A stretch of DNA of 48,427 bases, taken from the NCBI RefSeq assembly GCF_000373985.1, contig NZ_KB893069.1:1-48427 (forward strand), written 5' to 3'. Positions 41,721 through 48,427 of the stretch are shown here, one piece after another; the first letter of the stretch is position 1, and every line of letters begins with the position of its first letter. Under the pieces are notes generated by a model that saw only the letters and a list, made by a program, of their open reading frames with translations, made no database searches and was not told where the DNA came from. A program made the translations under genes and the position numbers. Origin of the DNA: Desulfobacter curvatus DSM 3379 (lineage in GTDB: Bacteria; Desulfobacterota; Desulfobacteria; Desulfobacterales; Desulfobacteraceae).

Positions 41721-43465
41721 GACCGGCCTCCCAGGGGCTGTCTTTCAGACTGCTGGACCTTAAAAGATGTACGGTAAAAAGCATTGGAGACCTTGAGTTG
41801 CTCATGGGTGCCCTGGTCCGCAATGGTGCCGTTATCCATCACATAAATCCGGTCACAGTCGGCAAGGGCCGAAAGCCTGTGGGAGACCATGACCATGACG
41901 GCTTCCCGGTTCATCCGGCTGATGCCCCGGATCACCCGTTCTGCAGTGCGGGTATCCAGATGACTGACCGGATCATCCAGAAGAATCAATGGATTGGGAC
42001 GCACCAGGGTCCGGGCCAGAGTGACCCGCTGCTTTTGCCCGCCGGATAAGGTCACCCCCCGCTCCCCGACCAAGGTGCCAAGCCCTTTGGGCATCTGCGC
42101 AATGGTGTCGCCTAAAGCACAGATGTGAATTACCTGGTCCAGGGTTGCACGCGCGTTGTCCCCGGAAAAACGTTCACCCATCAGGATATTATCTTCGAGT
42201 GTGCCTGAAAATAAAAACGGTTCCTGGGCCATGAAGCTGATATGATGCCTTAAAAATTCAGGATCAAATGTTTTCAGATCTTTTCCATCCAGACAAATTC
42301 GGCCGGTCATGGGGTCATACAGACGCGGGATCAATGAAAGCAGGGTGGTTTTTCCGCAGCCCGGAGGTCCGGTAATGCCGATTCTGGCCCCTACCGGAAT
42401 CTCCATTGAAATATCAGAGAGCACATTCACTTTTTTATCATAGGAAAAACAGACTTTTTCAAACCGGATATTGCCGTTCACAATATCCGGCATCACCGTA
42501 CCTTCAGGGAAAGTGATTTCGGACCGGGTGTTCAAAAGGACGTTTATTCGTTTCAAGGATGCCATACCCCGCTGGATCAGATTGGTCATCCATCCGATGG
42601 CAATCACCGGCCAGGCCAGAATCCCCAAGTATTGAATAAAGGCCACAAACTCTCCGGGACTCAATTGATGTTTCATGACCAGCCCCCCGCCGTAAAGGAT
42701 GATAATCAGGGTGGAGGTATTAAAAAAAAGGCCTAACAAGGGACGCAACAGGGCATTGATATAGGCTCGTTTTAAATTCTTTCTAAAATAGTCCAGTGCA
42801 CTGTTTTCCGTCTTTTGCCGGACCTGGGGCCCAAAATTGAACACCTTGATGACCCGTATACCGAAAAAACTTTCCCGCACCTGTTCGGTGAGTGCGGAAA
42901 AAGCCTCCTGGGCGGTGCTGTGATACTGATGCATTTTGTTGCCCAACTTCTTTGTGGCCAAAACCAGAAAAGGAATGGGAATCAGGCACAGAGCGGCAAG
43001 CTTGGGACTGGTCCAGACCATGATGCCGATACAGGCACTGCCGAGAAGCAGGGTGTCCACCAGGGCGATGATGCCGAAACCAAAGGCCATACGTACATGA
43101 AGAATGTCCGACGTGGCATGGGCCATGATGTCCCCGGCGCGGGTTTTATCATAATAGGCCGAATCCAGGCTAAGCATATGGGCGTACAGTTCATCCCGAA
43201 TGCCTCGTTCAAGATCCCGGGCCGAGCCCATTAAAAGCATACGCCACCCGGAACGAAGCAGGGCCATGAACAATCCGGCCCCTGCAATGACGGCGCATTG
43301 CACGAAAAGCACATGACGGTCAAAATGAGCCTCTGCCAGCATGTCAACAGCCCTGCTGACAACCTGGGGAACCACAAGCTGGAGCAAATCCACCACAATC
43401 ATACAAAAAACGCCCGCAGCAATCTTCCCTAAATTTTTCTTGAAATAATAAAGGATCAGCTTCAA
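41717..43465 (-). CDS. ABC exporter subunit with degenerate Walker B
   Basis: 582 residues. Six membrane helices, then Walker A GPPGCGKTTLL, canonical signature LSGGQKQR, and Walker B LILLDDPVSHLD, in which the catalytic Glu is replaced by Asp. Together with the altered signature of the partner subunit this gives one inactive and one active ATP site, the rule in heterodimeric exporters. The start is TTG 43465 with GGAG eight bases upstream. Promoter at the left of 43466-43723 not recognised. Confidence 0.92.
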   Translation of the reverse strand: MKLILYYFKKNLGKIAAGVFCMIVVDLLQLVVPQVVSRAVDMLAEAHFDRHVLFVQCAVIAGAGLFMALLRSGWRMLLMGSARDLERGIRDELYAHMLSLDSAYYDKTRAGDIMAHATSDILHVRMAFGFGIIALVDTLLLGSACIGIMVWTSPKLAALCLIPIPFLVLATKKLGNKMHQYHSTAQEAFSALTEQVRESFFGIRVIKVFNFGPQVRQKTENSALDYFRKNLKRAYINALLRPLLGLFFNTSTLIIILYGGGLVMKHQLSPGEFVAFIQYLGILAWPVIAIGWMTNLIQRGMASLKRINVLLNTRSEITFPEGTVMPDIVNGNIRFEKVCFSYDKKVNVLSDISMEIPVGARIGITGPPGCGKTTLLSLIPRLYDPMTGRICLDGKDLKTFDPEFLRHHISFMAQEPFLFSGTLEDNILMGERFSGDNARATLDQVIHICALGDTIAQMPKGLGTLVGERGVTLSGGQKQRVTLARTLVRPNPLILLDDPVSHLDTRTAERVIRGISRMNREAVMVMVSHRLSALADCDRIYVMDNGTIADQGTHEQLKVSNAFYRTSFKVQQSERQPLGGRS

Positions 43466-43607
43466 CGTTTAGCTCCGGTAAATGAGCTGCTGCGGCAGAT
43501 TAAATCATACATTTGAAAAAAATAATCATCCGGCAATAAATTTCAATATTGGGAGAAACTTAAGATAGGCATGACAATTTCGTTTTATACATTTCTTGGT
43601 TTTTATG

Positions 43608-43636
43608 TTGACACCCATTTTAATGATATTTAATCT
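43608..43636 (+). promoter_or_regulatory. Weak sigma-70 promoter candidate
   Basis: TTGACA (43608-43613), 17 bases, TAATCT (43631-43636). The -35 is perfect and the -10 poor. It lies about 90 bp before the Acs-like gene. Confidence 0.3.
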
Positions 43637-43723
43637 AACGTGTATGCTGACAATCATGATATGATGTTGGTTGTAATCACGTAAGAATCACCCCTTGAAT
43701 GTTCCAAATTAGGGAGTAAAATT

Positions 43724-45538
43724 ATGGAAAGCTTTGACCTTGAGCCCAAATTACCCGCACGTCTTGATGCATTTCGCCGTCTGCACAGGCATACGCTTGA
43801 CCACCGTGAACAATTCTGGGCTGCCCAGGCAAAACGGCTGCAGTGGCAGACTGCTTTTTCCGGTGTGGTCAAGGAAGATTTTTCCAAGCCCCTGGCATCC
43901 TGGTTCTATGACGGACAGATCAATGCCGCGCAAAACGCACTTCACAGAATAATTGAAAAAGGGAAGGCAGAAGCACCGGCCCTGGTCTATTATCCAAAAT
44001 CCGGCCCGGCCTGCACCCTGACGTTTAATGAACTTAAAGACAAAGTGCTCATGCTTGCCGCGGCTTTTCACCGGACGGGCCTTGTCCCGGGGGACTGTAT
44101 CGCCTTAAATCTGCCAAACTGTCCTGAATTTATTGTCAGTGCCCTGGCCGCTGCCTACCTTGGCATCACCTACCTTCCCATAGGCTGCCATCTGCCCCCC
44201 TCCATTGTGGCCGAGGATGTCACTGCATCAAGAGCAAAACTTGTAATCATGGCAGACAGCAACGTCTATGAACAAAATAAGGACCATATCTTAAAAGTCC
44301 GCTCCCTGCTTGAAGATTCAACCATTCTTATTTCAGAGGAAAAGCTTGAAGGTATCCCAACCCTTGAAGAATACATGGCCAAGGCGGCCGATCCTGCCGG
44401 ACTTGAGCCGGCCAGTCCCCAAGCGGCTCACCCCCTGTTTGCCGTTTATGAAAACCGCCTGGCCGGTAAACATGTGGGATCTGTTTTCCCAACCGGCGGA
44501 TTCCTGGTCCAGGCCCACGCCTCCTTTGACGACATTTTCAACAGAGCCCTTGCACAGGATGAACCCGAGATGATCGTCAACACCCTGGATATGAGCAAAG
44601 CGCCCACCCAGGCGTACGGTCTGTGGGGCCCCTTGACCAATGGCACCGGTATTATTCTCATTGATGAAGATGTCCGGGTGAATACCATTGAAAAAATTCT
44701 CAATGAGCAACCAAATCCGGCGCTGCTGTGTCGGCCCAGTTTGATTTCAGAACTCAGGGAACAACTGGGGCAGGGTCAGCTAAACACGGCCAAACGGTTT
44801 CCCGTTGTTGCCTGCTGTGGGAACGCCCTTCCCCCCCGGCTGGTTAAATATGCAGACGGCATACTGGTAAACGGCCCGGAACGGGTGGTCAACCTTTGGG
44901 TGCAGAGCAAAAGCGGTACCGCACTGCTCAATTCATATCCGACCCCTGAACTGAACCGTCCCGGCGCCCTCGGATTTGGCGCTTTAGGGGTGGAGCCACT
45001 GATCATGAGCGACTTTGGAGAACCCTGCAAAACAAATATCAGCGGCAATCTGGTTTTTGACCGGTCGTGGCCGGCCATGGCAACGGCCACCATAGGCACA
45101 GCCGAACATTTTAAAAAGACCTATTTTTCAAAATTTCCGGGGTGTTTTTTTACCTACGACGGAGTCAGATCCGACAAGGACGGCTTTTTCTGGTTCATGG
45201 GACGGCTTGATGACATCATCAAGGTCAAAGGACAGGGTCTTGGCGCATCCTTGATCGAGGGGGTGCTTACCTCCCATCCTCTGGTTGATGAAGCAGCCAT
45301 TATCAGCGGCCAGGACAAATCCGGGGAGGAGATTGTGGTCTTCGTGGTGCCTCCGAAGACGATTCAGGATGAACAAAAATGTATTGACCAAATAAAAGAT
45401 TATATTGCGGATAAAATCGGACGTTTTGCCGTACCGAAAAAAATCATCATCACGGATCAGCTGCCAAGAACCGCCACGGGAAAACTGTTCAGGTCTGCTT
45501 TGCGCCGCATTGCCGCCGGGGAGGAGACCCTGCTTTGA
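43724..45538 (+). CDS. Acetyl-CoA-synthetase-like protein with degraded ATP motifs
   Basis: 604 residues, clearly of the ANL (acyl-CoA synthetase) superfamily and the Acs branch. It has the Acs N-terminal region, GVKPGD-like LVPGDCIALNLPNCPEFIVS and the C-terminal lysine motif PRTATGKLFR (K587). Key ATP motifs are lost. The glycine-rich loop TSGSTGKPKG is replaced by ENRLAGKHVG (about 243-252), WWQTETG by LWVQSKSG and TGD by TYDG. It is therefore probably not a normal synthetase; it may be a CoA ligase with changed chemistry or a regulatory protein. The Buk-Ptb fusion follows 67 bp downstream, so acyl metabolism is a plausible common theme. AGGGAG precedes the ATG. Confidence 0.85.
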   Translation: MESFDLEPKLPARLDAFRRLHRHTLDHREQFWAAQAKRLQWQTAFSGVVKEDFSKPLASWFYDGQINAAQNALHRIIEKGKAEAPALVYYPKSGPACTLTFNELKDKVLMLAAAFHRTGLVPGDCIALNLPNCPEFIVSALAAAYLGITYLPIGCHLPPSIVAEDVTASRAKLVIMADSNVYEQNKDHILKVRSLLEDSTILISEEKLEGIPTLEEYMAKAADPAGLEPASPQAAHPLFAVYENRLAGKHVGSVFPTGGFLVQAHASFDDIFNRALAQDEPEMIVNTLDMSKAPTQAYGLWGPLTNGTGIILIDEDVRVNTIEKILNEQPNPALLCRPSLISELREQLGQGQLNTAKRFPVVACCGNALPPRLVKYADGILVNGPERVVNLWVQSKSGTALLNSYPTPELNRPGALGFGALGVEPLIMSDFGEPCKTNISGNLVFDRSWPAMATATIGTAEHFKKTYFSKFPGCFFTYDGVRSDKDGFFWFMGRLDDIIKVKGQGLGASLIEGVLTSHPLVDEAAIISGQDKSGEEIVVFVVPPKTIQDEQKCIDQIKDYIADKIGRFAVPKKIIITDQLPRTATGKLFRSALRRIAAGEETLL

Positions 45539-45604
45539 CCGACATGTCAGCCAGGGGCAAAAACCTGCAAATCAATTGACATCACATAAAGGGGACCCTA
45601 AAAA

Positions 45605-48073
45605 GTGAGCGCAACACTTCGCAATAAAATAATTGAAGCCGTGGGCGAAATTGGAAAAATCAATGTTTCCATGTCCGCCTTTGAAAGGGATCTGACAGTG
45701 ACCAGTGAAGCGTGGCTGGCCGATCTTTCAGAACAGATAAAACAAGGCATGGGCACTTCGGATGCCAGACTGATGCAAAGCGATCTCTCGGCAATTATTG
45801 AGGTCCTGATCAAATCGTCCCCGTCCCCCGGTATCAATACCATCGTGGGCAATGCCCTGTCCATGATGCTGGAAATGGAACGTGCAAGCCAGGAAAAATC
45901 CCCTGCAATACGACGTCTTCTCGGTCCATCCCTGGCCCGGGAAGCGCAACGGGAAGAGATGCGGTTTCTTCTACTGAATCCGGGCACGGTCTCCACCCGG
46001 CTTGCCGTATACCAGGGTCTGGAACAGGTGCATCATTTTGAAATACATGTTCCTCCCGATGAGGAGGACAGCCTGGACCACAGGATAAAAGCTGTGGCAG
46101 CACATCTGGACCGTGCCGGAATTGCGCTTGCTTCCTTTGACGGCATCGCCTGCCAGGGCGGATTTCTCAAGCCCATCCCGTCCGGAACCTACCGGGTGGT
46201 CCCGGAAATGGCCAGGGACCTTGTGGAAGCGCCGTTGCGGTCCCATGCCAGTAATATGGGTATTCCCATGGGCATGGAACTGGCCCGGATGGCAGGCAGT
46301 CAGAAGGATCTGCTTTTGACCACCACAGATCCCTTTGTCTGTGACGAAATGGATCTGGTGGACCGGGTTACAGGTTTTGTAAGAATCAAGCGTAACGGGG
46401 CCGGCGCACACTACTTAAGTCACAAGGCGGCTTGGCGGATCGTGGCATCTTTAATGAATCAGACCCCGGAACATGTGAATGCAGTCACCGCCCATCTGGG
46501 CGGGGGGACCTCCCTTGCCGCGCACAGACAGGGACGGGTCACCATGCTCATTGACGCCTATTCAGGCCTGCCCTCAACCAGCAGAAGCGGTGCCATAGAC
46601 ATAGACCGGGTCATTAAAGCCATCAAATCCAAAGATATCTCCATCCGGGATCTTGAACAGATCATGGACAGCCGGGGCGGGCTTCTCTCCCTTGTGGGCA
46701 CCAATGATTTCTATGCCATGATCGGCTTCCTGCGCCAGGGGGCCACCCCTGTACAGCGCAAAAAAATTGAACTGGTCCAGAACTTTATGGCAAGAAAAAT
46801 TGCCGGGGGGATGCTCAAGCTCACCGCAGACGGAGCAGATGTCAGGGTAATGGCAATCACCGGCGGACTTGCCAAAAACCCGGACATGATGCACCGGGTC
46901 AAGCAAAATATTGCAGGGCGTTACCCTGTGGTAATCATGCCCGGTTACTTTGAACATGACGCCCTGGCAGCCGGACAGATCCGGGGGTATTTTGCCCCTG
47001 AATTTCTCAAGGACTACGAAACCGAACGGGATGCCCTGGCAAAAAAAAGGCATGATGAAGACACATTAATTGATACTCCCGTATTCAAACGCGAAATCAG
47101 GTTCAAGAAAAAAGGCGCACCGTTGACCACCTTGGATGATATCATTGATGCGGCCTACCTGACGGTCGAAGATAATTATGCGCCGACCATCGCCATCGTA
47201 GGCGCAAGCAACGAAGAGGCGATCCAGGCGGCCAAACGGGCCAATGAAGAAGGCCAGTTCCGCATCTCCAAATTCGTACTCCTTGGCGACTTCCAGGAGA
47301 TCAGCCAGATGGCCTATGAATACGATCTTGTCATTGACAATGACAACTACACCATCGTTGATACGGAAACACCCGTAGAAGAAGCTGTCAGCCTTTTGGA
47401 CCAGGGCAAGGTTGATATCCTTATGAAAGGGCGTATCCATACCGAAGATATTCTCAGGGGGGTTTTTAAATACCTGAAAGCCAGCGGCAGGCTCCAAAAA
47501 GGCCAAGTCATGAGCCACACAGCCATTGTGGACATCCCCACCCGGAACAAATTGCTGGCATTTTCAGACGGTGCGTTAAACACCTATCCGGATGAACAAA
47601 AACGTGTGGCCATCCTTGAGAATGCATTAAAAGTGGTGCACAACCTGAATATCAAAGTCCCCAAGGTGGCAGTCATCTCTGCTGTCGAAAACGTAAACCG
47701 CAGCGTGGACAGCTCCATTGAAGCAGAACGTATTGCTGCCCGTTTTGCAGACAGGGACGACTGCATCGTCGAAGGGCCCTTGTCTTTGGATGTGGCCATG
47801 GATCTATCCATTGCCGAAGAAAAGCATTATACGGGCCGAATCCGGGGCAATGCCGATGTGCTGATCCTGCCGGATATTGATTCGGGCAATATTTTATGGA
47901 AAACCCTGACAACCCAGTCCGGGGCAGCCCTTGCCGGGGTTATTCTGTGTGGTGATATGCCCCTGATCCTGACGTCAAGGGGGGATTCGATACGGTCAAA
48001 ACTGGCGTCACTGTCCCTTGCCGTAAAATTTTACTTTGATCTCAAAAATGAAGCCAAGGTGTCGTCTTTATAA
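45605..48073 (+). CDS. Butyrate kinase / phosphate butyryltransferase fusion
   Basis: 822 residues in three parts. An N-terminal helical region (about 1-115) is of unknown role. A butyrate-kinase-type ASKHA domain (about 118-475) shows LLLNPGTVSTRLAVYQG, TAHLGGGTSLAAHRQG and ITGGLAKNPDMMHRV. A PTB/PTA-type domain (about 498-820) shows VDILMKGRIHTEDILRGVFK (from 603), MSHTAIVDIPTRNKL and FSDGALNTYPD. In clostridia Ptb and Buk are separate proteins that convert butyryl-CoA to butyrate and make ATP. Here both steps would be on one chain, allowing direct transfer of acyl phosphate. Chain length and direction cannot be told. GTG start with AAAGGGGAC upstream. The stop codon is within repeat copy 4. 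Confidence 0.9.
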   Translation: MSATLRNKIIEAVGEIGKINVSMSAFERDLTVTSEAWLADLSEQIKQGMGTSDARLMQSDLSAIIEVLIKSSPSPGINTIVGNALSMMLEMERASQEKSPAIRRLLGPSLAREAQREEMRFLLLNPGTVSTRLAVYQGLEQVHHFEIHVPPDEEDSLDHRIKAVAAHLDRAGIALASFDGIACQGGFLKPIPSGTYRVVPEMARDLVEAPLRSHASNMGIPMGMELARMAGSQKDLLLTTTDPFVCDEMDLVDRVTGFVRIKRNGAGAHYLSHKAAWRIVASLMNQTPEHVNAVTAHLGGGTSLAAHRQGRVTMLIDAYSGLPSTSRSGAIDIDRVIKAIKSKDISIRDLEQIMDSRGGLLSLVGTNDFYAMIGFLRQGATPVQRKKIELVQNFMARKIAGGMLKLTADGADVRVMAITGGLAKNPDMMHRVKQNIAGRYPVVIMPGYFEHDALAAGQIRGYFAPEFLKDYETERDALAKKRHDEDTLIDTPVFKREIRFKKKGAPLTTLDDIIDAAYLTVEDNYAPTIAIVGASNEEAIQAAKRANEEGQFRISKFVLLGDFQEISQMAYEYDLVIDNDNYTIVDTETPVEEAVSLLDQGKVDILMKGRIHTEDILRGVFKYLKASGRLQKGQVMSHTAIVDIPTRNKLLAFSDGALNTYPDEQKRVAILENALKVVHNLNIKVPKVAVISAVENVNRSVDSSIEAERIAARFADRDDCIVEGPLSLDVAMDLSIAEEKHYTGRIRGNADVLILPDIDSGNILWKTLTTQSGAALAGVILCGDMPLILTSRGDSIRSKLASLSLAVKFYFDLKNEAKVSSL

Positions 48074-48168
48074 CGGCCACGGGCCGTCCTTGGTCTATTT
48101 ACACCCAGGCTTCGGCCCACAACAAAGATAGAAAAATCCAGTTACTTGCTGGAGACTTTCTTTATAAC
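48069..48168 (-). repeat. Structured dispersed repeat, copy 4
   Basis: Inverted copy. On the minus strand hairpin 1 is TCCAG / CTGGA with loop CAAGTAA (arms 48149-48153 and 48137-48141). Hairpin 2 has GGGCCG / CGGCCC. Its right end includes the TAA stop of the preceding gene. It lies between the fusion gene and the IS110 transposase gene. Confidence 0.8.
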
Positions 48169-48275
48169 CCCCATGTCCTAGCGGACACAACGAAGCATGA
48201 AACACTTGCAAATTTTGAAAAATGGTCATAGCTATCAAATTTTTTTTTCGACCAAGAAAATATAAGGAGATAGCC
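48169..48275. mobile_element. Possible left end of an IS110-family element
   Basis: About 100 bases between repeat copy 4 and the transposase start. IS110 elements carry a bridge-RNA gene in this non-coding end, and CCTAGCGGAC (48177) and the T-rich tract at 48239-48248 could belong to it. The exact end cannot be fixed from one copy. Confidence 0.4.
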
Positions 48276-48427
48276 ATGACCAAGAGATCAAAAAATAACA
48301 CATTAATCCAAATCGTTCACCCAATTTGTTGTGGTTTGGATGTCCATAAAGACAAAATTTCGGCCTGTTTAATTACGGTTGATGATAATGGGAAAGAACA
48401 GCATGAGATTCGAGAGTTTTCATCATT
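48276..48427 (+). CDS. IS110-family transposase, N-terminal part (cut by window edge)
   Basis: The first 50 residues include CCGLDVHKDKISACLI, the DEDD (RuvC-like) N-terminal motif of IS110-family recombinases, with the first catalytic Asp in GLDVHKD. AAGGAGATAG precedes the ATG. The gene continues beyond the window. Confidence 0.9.
   Translation, partial: MTKRSKNNTLIQIVHPICCGLDVHKDKISACLITVDDNGKEQHEIREFSS

Overview
The window looks like a chromosomal segment of a sulfate-reducing deltaproteobacterium, most likely of the Desulfobacterales (Desulfobacter-like). The evidence is a small assimilatory-type sirohaem sulfite reductase, a polar-type flagellar export operon containing flhF and flhG, several sigma-54 promoters, and small CxxC zinc-ribbon proteins. 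The order-level placement is inference from gene content and sequence style, not from a marker tree.

Left part (1-5990), accessory and decaying DNA. It holds the 3' end of a transposase, a PAS/sigma-54 activator, a frameshifted triple zinc-ribbon gene, a small gene with strong Shine-Dalgarno sites and a terminator, and a secreted OB-like protein. It also holds a sirtuin-family gene with a coupled small ORF, flanked by remnants of a TSUP permease and a PIN toxin. Two families of dispersed structured repeats sit here.

Middle-left (5990-13380), metabolism and signalling. ilvC is divergent from an ilvY-type regulator. They are followed by a DUF1007 protein, the small sulfite reductase, a ParB-like protein and a multi-PAS histidine kinase.

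Flagellar block (13540-39000). On the + strand run fliK, fliL, fliM, fliN, fliO, fliP, fliQ, fliR, flhB, flhA, flhF, flhG and fliA. A second group follows: an acidic membrane protein with repeated FliM-like LSQDDIDSLL motifs, a small basic protein, a DUF2802-like protein, a FliK-like protein and an FlhB C-terminal-domain protein (FlhX). Then come flgF, flgG, flgA, flgH, flgI and flgJ, then flgN, csrA and fliW. fliS, a fliT-like gene and flaG run on the opposite strand. By eye I find four near-consensus sigma-54 promoters (before fliK, the acidic protein, flgF and flgN) and one perfect-spacing sigma-28 promoter before fliS. This fits a sigma-54 to FliA hierarchy. flgK, flgL, fliC, fliD and the basal-body genes flgB, flgC, fliE, fliF, fliG, fliH and fliI are not in the window.

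Right part (39150-48427). It contains an IHF alpha-like gene, a hotdog thioesterase, a heterodimeric ABC exporter, an acetyl-CoA-synthetase-like protein with degraded nucleotide motifs, and a butyrate kinase / phosphate butyryltransferase fusion. The window ends in an IS110-family transposase.

The most unusual features are: (1) a dispersed repeat of about 95 bp in five copies whose two hairpins show compensatory base changes, with one copy immediately beside the IS110 gene; (2) a membrane protein with about nine copies of the FliM CheY-docking motif; (3) the Buk-Ptb fusion next to a degenerate Acs-like protein.
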